64,000 nucleotides of DNA from Dacryopinax spathularia (GCA_037974965.1 JBBPFI010000015.1:531001-595000); one strand, 5' to 3'. Shown: positions 12,388 to 24,188, numbered from the stretch's first letter. Notes: generated by a model not told the origin, from the letters alone. Numbers and translations: made by a program.

Positions 12388-15268
12388 ATGGCGTCTGTCG
12401 ACCTCACCCCTCTGGCTGAAGCATGCTTCACCTACCCCTCGATCGACAACCACACACACAACCTCCTCCTCCCCAAAGTGGCCATGGACCCCCCTCTGCA
12501 CATAATGACGACCGAAGCGTCCGGCCCACCCCTGGACGACGTGTGGTACGGCCTCTCCCACATCCGAGCGCGCAACCAGCTTCTGGAGCTGTACGGCCTC
12601 CCCAAGGGCAGCAGCTGGGAGGATATGCTGAGGAAGCGCCAGGGGATGGACTATGAGGAGATGTGTAAACTGAATTTTGGCAAGACGGGGATACAATGTC
12701 TTTTGCTGGATGATGGACTGCAGAACTTGGCGGAGACGTGCTTTGGTTATAAGTGGCATGATAGGCTCACGACGAGCCCGACGAAGCGGATTGTGCGGAT
12801 CGAGGTGTGCGCTCAGGTCAGCCCCATCTCCGTTCTCTCCTATGCGAGATTCAGCAGGTACTGACAAGTCGTTGGCGTAGGATATAATCATGTCCATCCT
12901 CAAGAAATCAAATGCCAAGTCCGCCACCTCCTCCCTCCTAACCGACATCAAATCCTCCCTCATCGCCTTCATCCAGTCCTGCGTCGCCGACCCAGAAGTA
13001 GCAGGGTTCAAATCCATCGCCGCCTACCGCACCGGCCTGGACATCAGTCCGTGGGCCGAACAGCCTGACGACCCCGTATGCGGGTTCGAGGGGCTGTTCG
13101 AGCAGTGGGTCGAGGGCGGGAAGTTGAAAATTCGGAGACAGGAGAAGAGGTTTGAGGATTGGCTGATAAGGACGCTGTTGAGGCATATTGGGGATAAGCC
13201 GCGTGCGTCTTCTCTACCCCCTACCCTTACTGCCCGTGATAGAGAGCGAGGTGCTGATGCGTGGGTGCAGTGCAATTCCATACGGGGCTGGGAGACCCGG
13301 ATATGCGGTTGATTAAGGGTGACCCGGCGCACCTGCAGGAACTGTGTGAGGAGTTCCCGGACGCGAGGATCATCCTCCTTCATTCGTCTTACCCTTACAC
13401 GCGGCAAGCAGGGTATCTCGCCACGTGCTTCAAGAATGTCTACTGTATGCGCGCCCATTCCAACTCACATGTTGACGAGGAGGCTTATACTTGGTGCAGT
13501 GGACTTTGGCGAAGTATTCCCCCAAGTCGCCGCCCACGGCCAGCGGGACATCATCCGCCAAATGATGGAGATCACACCTATGACGAAGCTCCTCTGGTCG
13601 ACCGACGCGCACCACCACCCCGAATGCTACTACGTCTCCACGCGCCAATCGCGCGAAGCACTCTTCGAGGTCATCTCCGAGTTTGTGCGTCGCGGGGAGC
13701 TGAGCGTGGACGAAGCGGTCGACGGAGTGCAGAAGATGTTGTTCCACAACTCTAACAGGGCTTACAACCTCGGCCTGGAGCCGATCCCGACAAAGCTGTC
13801 TATCCCCGCCTCGGTCGCACTCTCCGTCGGTGGGGAGAGCGAGAGCACCAATCTGACGCTGGACGAGCTCGTCCCAGCGGGGATCAGATACGTCCGCGTC
13901 TCCTGGCTCGACTACACGAACAACTTCCGTTTCCGCCTTATCCCCACGTCCCGATTCCTGCATATCGCGCGGTCCGACACACCGGGTGTGAACCTCACAC
14001 TCGCCACGCTCGGCCTAGGCCAAACGGACATAATGGCCCCTGGATTCTCCGGGGTCGGCGAGCACCTGTACGTCTTCGACCTCAGCACCCTCCGGCGCTT
14101 GCCGAAAGAGATCGCGCAGGATCACGCGAGCGTGATGGGCTGGTTTGAGAGTAAAGACCGTGGGGTCGAGTACCGGAACCCGCTCTGCCCGCGCTCGCTC
14201 GTCGACAGACTGGAAAAACAGGCGAAGGACAAGTTTGGAGCGACGATGCTCGTGGGGTTCGAGACGGAGTTTATCCTGCTTGAGAGCCTGGACCCGCCCA
14301 CGCCGGCGCAGATTGGGGGGTGGTCAAGTAGCTTGAAACACCGCACGGGGAGTTTGGCGGCAGCGTGCTGTGAAGAGATCGCCAGTACGGTCCAGGCGGC
14401 GGGAATCGAGCTGCAGATGTTCCATGCGGAGAGCGGGCCGGGTCAGTATGAGATCGTTACGGGGCCGTTGCCCCCGCTAGAGGCGTGTGATGCGCTCGTG
14501 TTGACGAGGGATATCATGTATCATGTTGCGGCTAAGTATGGGCTTAAGGCGACGTTGATTCCTAAGCCTTATATCCGGCCTAAGGCGGATTATGGTGAGT
14601 GCCTTTAACTGCTGCGCCGAGCTTGCCGCTGACTGCGGGGATTAGCTGCGTCGGCAACCCATGTCCACTTGTCGCTGAAGTCCGAACCGAAGGCACCAGA
14701 CTCCAAGCACCCCGACGTCCCCAACCTCCCGGCGGACTTTGCCTCCTTCATGGCTGGCATGCTTGCCCACCTTCCCGCGGTCGCATGCTTCACCCTCTCC
14801 ACCCAACCATCCTACGCCCGCGTAGTGGACGGCAACTGGTCCGGCGGCACCTGGGTCGTCTGGGGTCGCGACAACCGAGAAGCCCCGCTCCGTCTCTGTG
14901 GCGGGTACAACGGCGACGGGTTCAACGTCGAGCTCAAAACACTCGACGGGACCGCCAACCCCTACCTCGCCATAGGCGCCGTGATCGCCGCTGGCCTCAC
15001 CGGGCTCGAAAAGAAGCTCGAGCTAAAGCAGCGCAACGCGCCCGGCATAGTGGACCAGCTGAGCGCAGCAGAGAAGGAGAAGATCGGCGCTAAGCTCCGG
15101 ATTCCCAAGAGCTGGGAACTGGCGAGGGAGGAGCTAGAACATGATGTTGAGCTGCAGGAGGCGGTCGGGAAGGAAGTCGTACAGGCTTGGATTGCGGTGA
15201 AGGAGGCTGAGAAGCGGCTCGCGAGCACGTATGACGATCCGCATCAGTTCTACCTTACCTACTATTGA
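12388..15268 (+). CDS. fluG: FluG-like fusion: amidohydrolase plus glutamine synthetase
   Basis: Two-domain protein of the FluG family. In Aspergillus, FluG is needed for an extracellular signal that starts conidiation; its role in basidiomycetes is not settled. Exons 12388-12804, 12881-13202, 13271-13444, 13500-14594 and 14646-15268 give about 875 residues, near the 865 of A. nidulans FluG. The N-terminal amidohydrolase-2 part begins with the metal motif 'DNHTHN' and has 'LQFHTGLGDPDMRL', 'PDARIILLHSSYPY', 'VYLDFGEVFPQ' and 'TKLLWSTDAH'. From about residue 470 the glutamine-synthetase fold follows: 'GFETEFILLE', 'FHAESGPGQYEIV', 'HVHLSL', 'GGYNGDGFNVELK' and 'LDGTANPYLAIGAVIAAGL'. The synthetase substrate motif reads AASATHVHLSL in place of the usual GSGMHxH, so true glutamine synthesis is doubtful, as for other FluG proteins. 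Confidence 0.93.
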
Positions 15269-16277
15269 GCGAATAGAGATCTTTCCTGCTTCGGGCTTTC
15301 TTGGGTCGTTAGCTCTAGGTACATTTCCTTTCCAGAGTATTGAAATGTTTTCCGCGAATCGCCGCTCAGCAGTTGTTCATCAGTGGCAGTGTCAGAAGTG
15401 GTCGGTCAGTACATACAGATTTCCGGGCAAGGGTTCTGTGCTCTGCGTGGCGGTGCAAAGAACCGGGGGCAGATTTGCTCCCATGTCATGTGACTGGGTC
15501 CATCTGCTTCCGTGAGCCGTTTGACGCGTCTTCAACATCGTGGGTGCTGAGCTCACTGTCTTCCTTCCTCTGCTCAACTCCGGGGTCACCGCGCTCGGTA
15601 CCCCCCTTTCTCCCCTCTATCCTCCTCATTTCCCCTTCCTCCCACAATGCTTTCAAGGTGGCCGTACTCGGTGCCTTCCCCTCTCCCCCAGCACAACAGG
15701 TGGCCGCTCACGGCGCCTGCCCAGGCTTTCCAGCAAGCAAGGTGGCCGCTCACGGCGCCTCAACAGTCAAGGTCACCGCTCACGGTACCTTCGGCAAGCA
15801 GGCCACCGTTCACGGTACCTGCTTGTGCAGCGCATCCCACCCACTCCCCCGCATTCCCCTGCCAACAGGGACGTTCTTGGGTATGGAGGAGGAGGGGGCA
15901 ATTCAGTCGGGACGAGCATACATTTTTGAATACGGGCAGGGCCCGAACGGCAAAGCTATGCCAAAATTTTCAGTTTTTACTGATTTTTATTACTTAGCTT
16001 TCTTGTTTATGTACTTAAAACCTGTATGTACGCTTAAATAGAGAAATAAAACAGAATTGCTCACCTTAATTGGGTTATAAGTCCGAAATAGGGTCCGGTT
16101 CTGGACGCGCGCCCAGATCCAGATCCAGAACAGTTGCCCGGATTCCTGAGCGTCCTCCGGTCGGTGCTTCTCCTGACACGTCCAGGGGCGAGGGCGATCA
16201 TCAGGGTCGCGTGCAACGTCCTAAGTCCCAGTCCCAGCTGTCCCAGCTCTCAGGGAAAGTCATTCCCGGACTCGCCC
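15269..16277. other. Intergenic, about 1 kb, with repeat array and AT-rich stretch
   Basis: Lies between FluG and the EDEM-like gene. It holds the six-copy 19-bp motif array described separately, and an unusually AT-rich stretch at about 15955-16075 in otherwise GC-rich DNA. Long open frames here (15340-16041 and others) come from the repeats and show no family likeness. Confidence 0.5.
15584..15819. repeat. Six-copy dispersed 19-bp motif with CCG-N4-CGG core
   Basis: Copies start at 15584, 15657, 15699, 15741, 15771 and 15801. The two central copies are identical (GGTGGCCGCTCACGGCGCC); others read GGTCACCGCTCACGGTACC or close variants. Intervals are 73, 42, 42, 30 and 30 bp. Every copy keeps CCG, four bases, CGG, an everted CGG pair of the kind bound by fungal Zn(II)2Cys6 regulators. 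The last four intervals are multiples of three, so descent from a coding repeat is also possible; no signal peptide or family supports a protein. Confidence 0.75.
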
Positions 16278-19200
16278 ATGCTCTGGCATAGATGGCGACG
16301 AGCAGCGCTCTTGCTTATCTTAGCTCATCTCGGGGCGACTCCGGTAGAAGCGACGAAATGGACAGATAGCAGGAAGGTTGGGTATCGGTCAGCTGGGCTT
16401 TCGACTGGTTGGGAGGGAATAAGGTGCTGACTGAGGTGATTGGTGTAGGGACCAGGTGCGGGAGATGTGGTATCATGGCTTTGATGCTTATATGAATCAT
16501 GGTGCGCATTCTCTTGCCTTGGCTAGATGGCGGTGCTGAGGCATGTACAGCATTCCCGTTCGATGAGGTGTGTTCTTTCCTGTTCAGAGTGAGATGAAGT
16601 GCCGACACCCACAGCTCCGACCATTAACATGTCAGGGTCGAGGTCCAGACTGGCATGACCCCACCAACATCGGCATCAACGACGTGAACGGGAACTTCAG
16701 CCTAACGCTGATCGACTCCCTCTCCGCCCTGGTTGTGCTGGGCGACAGAGCCCGGTTCTCCGAGAGCGTGCACAACGTCGTCGAGTATGTGCCGACGTTC
16801 GATATCGATTCCCGGCCTCAGGTGTTCGAGACGACCATACGTGTGCTCGGGGGCCTGTTGTCAGCGCATATATTTGCGATTACCGATGAGTATGGGATGA
16901 GGGTGGAGTGGTATAAGGGGGAGTTGCTGGATCTAGCCGAGGATCTAGGGAAGAGGCTGCTGAGGGCGTTCAACACTCCTACGGGGATGCCCTATGCCAG
17001 AGTGCGTCCCTATCCCAGATTCCTGGGATTGCTTCTTACTACGGTATGTTAGGTGAACCTACGGAACGGAGTGAGGCTGGACGAGACTGCAGAATCATGT
17101 AGCGCCGGAGTGGCATCGCTGGTCCTGGAGTTTGCGACTCTAAGCCGACTAACCGGCAATCCGGCATACGAAGCCGCAGCTCGCAAAGCATTCTATGCAA
17201 TATGGAACAGACGATCAGACTTGAACCTCGTCGGGAACGCCATAAACGTTGTCAGCGGTGTGAGTGCATATATGCGCCCGGCTACAGAAAGTAATGCTAA
17301 TTCGGAGCAGGCCTGGGTAGTACCACTCATGAGCGGAGTCGGCGCTGGGATAGACTCGTTCTACGAATATGCCCTCAAGTCGTATATCCTTCTGGGAGAG
17401 CCCGACTTCCTTGATGTCTGGCATGAGAGTTATGCTGCGGTAATGAGGCACATAAGGGGCCGTGAGGGGTTTTGGGTAAGCCTCTGCTGTGGACAACGAC
17501 GGCCCGTCTGACGATTGGGTCCAGTTTCGTAATACATGGATGGATTCTGGAGTTCTTGCATCTGTTTATGTCGACTCGTTATCTGCATTCTGGCCCGGGC
17601 TGCAGGTCTTGGCTGGTGATGTGCAGAATGCGATCAAGTCGCATCTAGTTTGTAAGTGCGCTCTTGTATTAGGTCTGCCAGCTGCTCATGTCGGGGCAGA
17701 TTGGAATCTTTGGAGGAGATATTCTGCTATGCCGGAACGATTTAATATCATAAACAAGGACTTAGAGATCAAAGGATACCCTCTACGACCCGGTAAGCAC
17801 TATCTAGGGCCCCTGTACATGCAGCTGACAATTTCCACAGAATTCATCGAATCCACCTATTTCCTATACCGCGCCACGAAAGACCCATTCTACCTAGACG
17901 TCGGTGCTCGCGTGCTGAGTGACCTACAACGCCGAACAGTGGTTAAGTGCGGCATCGCCTGTCTGCAGGACGTCGTCACCGGCCAGCTTCAAGACCGCAT
18001 GGAATCCTTTGTATTATCAGAAACCCTCAAGGTGCGCCTCCCCCTCCCACAAAGTTGCTCCCACTAACGTTGACATAGTATCTATACCTCCTATTTGACG
18101 AGAACCACCCATTTCACCTCAAGGATATACCCGTCGTTTACACGACCGAGGGTCATCCCCTCATACTCCCAGAAGAGAAAGTGCGGCCACCAGCTGCCCG
18201 GCGAAGTCTCCGCCAAGCGGAAAAGCTTGCTTGTCCTGCATATCTCCCACCTCTACTAGGGATAACAGAAGACGACCACTGGAGCCCCGGCCTCGTCGGC
18301 GGGATAAAAGACCGAATCGATGTTGAGCTCGCTCGGCATCTGGTTGGAGGTCCAGACAGCGGGCAAGAGTGGTGGACCCCTGATGGGTGGTGTGAGCTGC
18401 CCCAAGTCGAGGAGTACGCATTTGACTTTATCCTATCTACGGATGGGAAGCCCAAACCTGAGGACCTTGCTCCTGGGCCAAAGAAGCTGAAGCGCGTCGA
18501 GGATGGGTTTATCATCAACGACATCACCGGTATCCGGGCGCATATCGTGCGCAGGCTGGACGACAAGGGGTACGACGTCACGAAGCGTAAGCCTCTCTCC
18601 ATCTCTCCATGCTGGAACCGTTCCTGACCTCGCACCCAAGTGGGCCCACACCGCGTCCTCACAGGCCAGACAGTCTACGTGAACGACAGCCGCATCGTCC
18701 GCCCCGTCGCGGTCGAGCTTCCCGCAGACACAGCCGAGCTCGAGCTAACGTGGCAGTCCGCCGACCCGGACCATCCTTCCCGACACGAATGGACGTCCGA
18801 AGCGTGGACGGCCTCTTTTGGCCCCTCGCCCGTCCGGTTTGCCCAACCTGCGAAGCTCGTCATCCCTACTTCTCCCCCTGGCGGATATGGGTGTGCGCCC
18901 GTCCTCCCTCCTGTGGACCCGGTCCCGCCGGTCGTGTGGCTCGTCCAGCGCGGAGAATGCAATTTCCTCGACAAGCTCATCGCTGCCAAGCGCTCCGGCG
19001 CTCGCGGCGTCGTAGTGCTCTCGAACGAAGTCGAGCGCATAACGCCCTCGCTCGGAGCGGGCGAAACCTGGACATGGGAAGACGGCGATACGTGGCTCGT
19101 CATTCTTCCACGGGCTGCGAGCGCCCAGGTCGTCGAGAGGCTCAGTAAGGCCGGCCCGAGGGGGGCGGAGATGAGCGTTAATGTTCGGGTTGGGAGGAGG

Positions 19201-19278
19201 GAGGTGAGCACGAGGCAGGGACCGAGGTATTTGTTCGTTGATGGGAAGCCGTTGGTCAATACGGTGCTTATGGACTAG
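16278..19278 (+). CDS. MNL1: EDEM/Htm1-like alpha-mannosidase (GH47) with PA domain
   Basis: ER-lumen glycoprotein-processing protein of the GH47 EDEM/Htm1 branch, which trims mannose from misfolded glycoproteins and marks them for ER-associated degradation. About ten exons. Residues 1-25 ('MLWHRWRRAALLLILAH..') are a signal peptide. 'MWYHGFDAYMNHAFPFDELR' and 'PLTCQGRGPDWHDPTNIGIN' open the GH47 barrel; 'LTLIDSLSAL', 'VFETTIRVLGGLLSAH', 'LMSGVGAGIDSFYEYALK', 'AFWPGLQVLAGD', 'YPLRPEFIESTYFLYRATKD' and 'PLILPEE' follow in family order. The C-terminal third carries a protease-associated (PA) domain around 'VWLVQRGECNFLDKLIAAKR'. Several junctions rest on splice motifs, e.g. intron 17476-17524. 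No HDEL/KDEL-type tail is present (ends NTVLMD), so retention would need a partner such as a PDI. Symbol given for the family. Confidence 0.9.
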
Positions 19279-19471
19279 CGGGTGTGGATTACAGTATCCC
19301 GTACAGTGTAGAATTGATTTCGTGGAATCTCCCAATCCTGCGGTGCAAGCGCTCCAGTAATTCCTACAATATCCTTCCCAGCTTGAAGGCCGCATTTCCT
19401 GACTGCAGATCAGCCTCGCCCCCGTGCAGTCTTCACACACTGTCCCACCCACCCTGCTCTCAAATGATCGC

Positions 19472-20321
19472 CTAATCACCCTCAACCATCCAATAAGCCG
19501 GCGCATCCAGCTTCTCCCACCCTTTCAAAAACGGCAGCCCCACCACAAACAGATATTCCAACGCTTTGCTCCCCTGCATCTTGATCAATTCCCCCGCTGC
19601 GCGCGCTGACCCGCCGGTGGCGATGAGGTCGTCGATCACTATTACGTTCTGGGTCGGCTGGATGGAGTGGGCTTGCATTTCGAATATGTCCTGTGGCGGC
19701 ACAGCGTCAGCGGTGCTATTCCATGCCGAGCGGAAAGCTGGTAAATGCGCCGGTGGGGGATAACTGGCAGAATCGGGGCATATATGCGTCTCGCACCGGC
19801 AGGAAAGCACGAAGAACGGTGTAACAAAGAGAGAAAGTGAAGAACAGAGCGCACCTTCCCATACTCCTTCTCATACTCCACCTTCACACACTCCCCCGGC
19901 AGCTTCCCCCCCTTCCGAACCGGCACGAACGCAGCATGCAACCTCAACGCCAGCGGCGGGCCCAACAAGAACCCCCTCGCGTCCAGCCCGACGACGACGT
20001 CGATCGTCCGGATGTTGTTCTTGGGGAGGGTGACGGTCGTTATGTGGTGCATTAGGTGGGTGAAGAGCGTTTCGAGCGCTTGGGGGGTGCGGAATATGGG
20101 GAATATGTCGAGGAATATTATGCCCTGTGCGACCGCCTCGGTTAGAAACAGCCGCCTAACGGGGAGATGCGGGAGGAAGAGAAGGAGAGACGCACGGGCT
20201 TGGGGAAGTCGGGGTGCTCGCCGAGGAGGGAACGGAGGTAGGAGACATCTGCTTTGGAGCGGTTGGAGGCGGCGGCGTCTTGCGGGTCGTCGGTCTTTAT
20301 TGGAACGAGCGAGGAGGCCAT
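19472..20321 (-). CDS. APT1: Adenine phosphoribosyltransferase
   Basis: Purine-salvage enzyme joining adenine and PRPP to AMP in the cytosol. Three exons (20196-20321, 19855-20124, 19472-19690) give about 204 residues. '[19 protein letters not shown]' spans the first splice and is the conserved APRT opening; '[19 protein letters not shown]' and '[20 protein letters not shown]' form the dimer/hood region; '[14 protein letters not shown]' is the PRPP-binding loop. The second intron (19691-19854) is 164 nt, long for this window. The start at 20321 (MASSLVPI) was preferred; an in-frame ATG lies six codons upstream at 20339. It converges with the EDEM-like gene, with about 190 bases between stop codons. 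Confidence 0.94.
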
Positions 20322-21220
20322 GATGGTCTCGTCGATCAATACAGCGAGAGTTGTAGGAGAGATCAGGAAACACAGAAGACGACGCTACTTGAGCGCCAAA
20401 CGGAGAAGAGGAGCCGGAGATAGGTGTCGACGATGACGACAGTCAATGATAATGCCGTCGACCACCAGCTCTGAAGTCGACTATCAGCCCCTTCAGTGAT
20501 CAGCGATGAAACGCCAATCAGTTTCTCTCGGCCCCGTTCACATTCACCGTGTCCCTGCGATAAGGGCCAAGGGCCCAGTGGCAGTGCCCTCAATTCCCCA
20601 AAAATTCCTTCCGGTGACGCACATGCTCTCGCCACCCAAGTCGGCGCTTCTGCCGTGAATGTGGGCCGAGGCCGAAGCCGCCCCGCTCCCGAGAATGCCG
20701 CCTTGGGCAAGAGGTGCACATGGCGCAGTTGTGCTCAATCACCGGCGGGGCGGCGTTGATGTGCGTGGAAGTGAGTGGGGGTTGAGTGAGGATGACTCCT
20801 TGTCGTGTCACATCTCTCTTGTTGTTCATCATTGTCGTCTTCCTGCCTTCTTAACTTCGAAGTATTCCAACAGCTTCCCGCACATCGCGGCTCGTAACGA
20901 CTTGTGACTCGACGTATCTGGATATCTGGAATTTAGACAACGGAACAGGGGGCGCAGCAGTCGCATCATCAGCGCGTGTGCTGCGGGCGATATCATTAGA
21001 CCGGGACCGAAAGGGGATTGTGAGCATCTGTTCCGATTATTTGTGTGCATATATGCGTGCTGAACGGAGGGCTTGCGCAGCACGTTTGTTGGAGTTGTAC
21101 GACCACCCACAGAGGATTACTGTATTACGACCTTACGCCCTCGCCGTTACACGTTTCTCTTTCGCATCCTTCTCGGATTTTGTGGGATCATCGTTAGGAC
21201 AAGCGTCCCCTCCTCCGTTG
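20322..21220. other. Intergenic, about 0.9 kb
   Basis: Divergent promoter region of APT1 and the Pro-rich gene. An in-frame extension of the downstream open frame reaches back to an ATG at 20978, but shows no feature that would make it the likelier start. Nothing else recognised. Confidence 0.4.
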
Positions 21221-22255
21221 ATGACAGTCCTCCCTCCACCCTGTACATCCCCTCCAACACCCTCCTCAAAGACCGACCCAACACCGACCTCAAAAGTGCA
21301 CCACATCCTCCTCCTCCCCCTCCACATCCTCAGAACACTCTACACAGCCCTCATCTCCCTCCTCACCACCCTCACATCCCTCCACCTCCCGCCGATAATC
21401 CCCCATTCCTCGACCAAAGAACATCTCCCCTACCTCTCACTCCCTTCCCCGCCCACTCCCGCTTCTACTCCTACCGGCCTTCTCTCGCCCTCTCTGGGCT
21501 CGTTACCTGGTCTGCCGTTCTTCCACCCTTATTCGTCGCAAGCAAAAGAGGACCCAAAAGGCCGAGGAAGAGGAAGGGAACGACAGCCTCTCACATTGCA
21601 TGTGCCCCCGTCTTATAAGACACTGGCGAAAGACGGATCGGGAGCAAGAAGTCCGCGTGGGATCCTGAAGGTCCGAACGCCGAGTGAGTGGAGCGAGCCC
21701 TCCCCTGCCTTGACGCCATCAGGCTCGGACGGCTCGAGGGAGGGCCTTTCTCCCCAGCTAGGGGAAGTGGAGGGAGCCGATAGTCTACCACGTGGGGAAG
21801 AGAGCGGGGAGAGGAAGAGGGCGGGCAAAGCGGCACATATCGAGGTTCCTATTCCTATACCGCATGATCGTGACAGAGAGGGAGGAGCAGAAAGAGGGGA
21901 GAGAGATGAGAGGGTGATACGGTTTGATAGTGTCCCGGAGGTGTGGTGGATCGAGCGGGCTGAGAGGCGGCGGTCGGTACGTCCCGTCCCACTTCCTCCC
22001 ACTTCACATCACACCTTTCCTACTCCTGATCTTCCCCAGCCCCGCATATATGCGCCCTTTCCCCCATCAAACACCTTCTCCTAGTTGAAATAGCATGCTG
22101 ACGGATGCTTGTGCGTATCGCAGATATCACAAACCCGACACCCCAAAGAAGAACCGAGCATATGGGAGAGCTGGTTCGCGGGGATGGTCGTCCCGAACCC
22201 GGCGAGGGAAGCGGCGTTCGGGACGAGGATGCGGTATGACCAGATGGTCTGCTAA
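21221..22255 (+). CDS. Pro/Ser-rich protein of unknown function, possible membrane segment
   Basis: Not recognised. Exon 1 (21221-21976) and exon 2 (22124-22255) are joined by a 147-nt intron with normal borders; the spliced product is about 295 residues. The N-terminus is Pro/Thr-rich. Residues about 27-58 are hydrophobic ('HHILLLPLHILRTLYTALIS' and on) and could be one membrane helix or a hairpin. The middle has Ser/Pro and Gly/Arg low-complexity sequence with several SP/TP sites, then a charged stretch 'RVIRFDSVPEVWWIERAERR'. The C-terminus reads 'EEPSIWESWFAGMVVPNPAR' and ends QMVC. The Trp-rich C-terminal part looks more conserved than the middle. Translation could start at 20978 instead. 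Confidence 0.5.
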
Positions 22256-22619
22256 TCACTCTGGACCAGGCAGCTGGTCTCTCGTCCTGCTCAGCGGCGG
22301 AAATGAGGTTGGGTGATGTACGTTGTGGCGGGATGTAGAGTGTGGAGTGTGGATGAAGGGATTGGCTGGATGCTTTATGTGGAAAATGTGGTAGAAGTGC
22401 TGTTCGCGCTTGGTTTTGAAGCTGTATCTTTATTCTCGTTTTCGCCTTGATTCTTGTTAGGGGTTGTTCGGTTCTCTGATGTTGTAGATCCACTTTCGCA
22501 AAAGTCACATCATGTAAGTAGACTATCAACACAGATTGTATTAGACGCTTTACACATTATGCGCCGCCCAGAATCTGCCTAGCGACCAAAGAAATGATGA
22601 AATCCAAGACGAGGCCGCA
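22256..22619. other. Convergent 3' intergenic region
   Basis: 364 bases between two convergent stop codons. T-rich on the plus strand around 22395-22460. No gene or repeat seen. Confidence 0.5.
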
Positions 22620-24188
22620 CTAAACAGATCCAGACACCCCGAGCCCCTCCCACCCCCACGCATAATACCACCCCGGCGCACAAAAGTCCCCTTGCACAGG
22701 CTCGCCCGTCGCGTCCAACAGCTTCACACCCCTCACAAACGCCAACCTCATCAGTTTCCCCATCAGAGCTCTGTACTCCCCTGGAAAGTCCCCGTGCGCT
22801 GCCCGTAACGCCCTAGCCTCGTCCGACACTGGAAAGACGTCCGCCAGCTGGACACTCTCCAGTGCCGGGAAAGACCCAAGTCGACAGAGAGCCTTGAATG
22901 CCTCGAGGACCGTTTGGGCGTGTTCGGCCAACAGGGCAGGGGAGTACTCCGGCGGATTGTAGAAGAACTCATGTGCCAACACCTTCTTCAACCCCCTGTG
23001 CGGGCCTCCCAAGTGCGGGCTCACGTCATACACCGCCGTATGCGGAAGATGGAATGCCAATTCCCTCAGGCGCGGGCAGAGCTCGAGGAACGGGAACGTA
23101 TGTCTGTTCCTTGGCGCTGCGGTCGTCCGGGTTAGGGAGAGGGAAGTGAGAGAGCGGCCGGGGGCGAGGAGCATGGGCAGGATCTCGCGCTGCATGAAGA
23201 GGGTGTCGTCTGGTATGAGGGAGTATTCGTTCATGTGCAGGCCGATGTGCTGGAGGTAAGGGAGCTGGAGTTCGCCGAATAGGCGAGCGAAGGAGAGGGA
23301 GTCTGGGGCGGAGGGAGGAGCGTGCTTGAGTTCCCAGATGAGGACGCGGAGGGCTAAGGGGCGGGAGAAGAGGATCGCGGGGATGTCTTTTCGCTGGAGT
23401 GTGCGGCCGAACCGGCTACCGGGGTGCTCGGATTCTTCGAGGCTGGGAGGGTCGTATCTTGGTCCGCTGAAGTGTAGGTATTCCAGTCGAGGACAGTACA
23501 GTAGGAGGTTGACGATATCGTCGAACCGCTGTGCGATCGAGGACCGGAGGACGACGGTCTTGAGTGTCCGGCCGCAGTTGACGATCAGGTCCGAGCAGAG
23601 GGCGGGGTAGTGCAGTGCCGATGTGAGGCTGATGAATTCTTCTAGCTGGGGGGAGTGTTGCAGTAGCCGCGAAATGGGAGGCTGTTTCCGTCCATGCAGG
23701 GGCTCCATCATTTCGCCATGAGTAATCCTCGCCCGGACTTCGAGCCGTTTTGTCCAGCGTCCAACTCGTCTGTGTCGGCAGAGCCGGCTGACGGTGTCTG
23801 ATACGCCCTTCATCTGGTCTCGCTGGTTGATGATGACCCATCGCGCTCTGAGCGGATGCAGGATCTCGTGCCAGAGCCTGCAGACGGTCGAAAAGTTGCG
23901 CATGTCCGTCATGGCGTTCAACCGGTCTTCGTACGCCTCCGTGATGGCATTGCTGTACGTCCCTTCAAGGTAGAAACGCTCCATGCTCATCGGGTCCGCG
24001 AGCATGTCCGGTCCTTCGGCCTCGGTCGCGTACCGCAGGATCTCGCACCAGATCTCGACAGGACATCTTGCCAGCGCCGTGCTCATCGTCGAGTACTGGA
24101 TCATCCGGGCTTGCCAGGTGTTGTCGAGCAGGGGATGGGCGAGTGAGCGAACGGCCTCCCATTCCAGGCGCCGCGCGCAGACGACCAT
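22620..24188 (-). CDS. F-box domain protein, single exon
   Basis: A 522-residue protein of the large basidiomycete F-box family; such proteins act as substrate receptors of SCF ubiquitin ligases or are lineage-expanded orphans. The F-box lies at about residues 40-110: 'LARCPVEIWCEILRYATEAE', then 'MRNFSTVCRLWHEILHPLRA', the usual LPxEIWxxIL..VCRxWxxI pattern. The rest is a Leu-rich region with weak repeat-like units ('LLYCPRLEYLHFSG', 'LQLPYLQHIGLHMNE', 'LELCPRLRELAFHLP'), as in F-box/LRR-type proteins of mushrooms. No intron is needed. Met codons inside the first 35 residues (before MSTALARCPVEIW) could be the real start. The substrate is unknown. Confidence 0.82.
   Translation of the reverse strand: MVVCARRLEWEAVRSLAHPLLDNTWQARMIQYSTMSTALARCPVEIWCEILRYATEAEGPDMLADPMSMERFYLEGTYSNAITEAYEDRLNAMTDMRNFSTVCRLWHEILHPLRARWVIINQRDQMKGVSDTVSRLCRHRRVGRWTKRLEVRARITHGEMMEPLHGRKQPPISRLLQHSPQLEEFISLTSALHYPALCSDLIVNCGRTLKTVVLRSSIAQRFDDIVNLLLYCPRLEYLHFSGPRYDPPSLEESEHPGSRFGRTLQRKDIPAILFSRPLALRVLIWELKHAPPSAPDSLSFARLFGELQLPYLQHIGLHMNEYSLIPDDTLFMQREILPMLLAPGRSLTSLSLTRTTAAPRNRHTFPFLELCPRLRELAFHLPHTAVYDVSPHLGGPHRGLKKVLAHEFFYNPPEYSPALLAEHAQTVLEAFKALCRLGSFPALESVQLADVFPVSDEARALRAAHGDFPGEYRALMGKLMRLAFVRGVKLLDATGEPVQGDFCAPGWYYAWGWEGLGVSGSV

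Noticed and set aside
11943-12431. Minus-strand frame of 162 codons upstream of FluG
   Set aside because: Asn/Pro/Ser low-complexity sequence overlapping the FluG start; a shadow of leader repeats.
15340-16041. Long plus-strand frame encoding repeats such as KVAAHGA
   Set aside because: All three plus frames across the repeats give regular peptides, there is no signal peptide, and the repeats are better described at the DNA level.
22763-23841. Alternative frames inside the F-box gene (for example 23416-23841)
   Set aside because: Shadows of a single 522-codon frame that carries a clear F-box.
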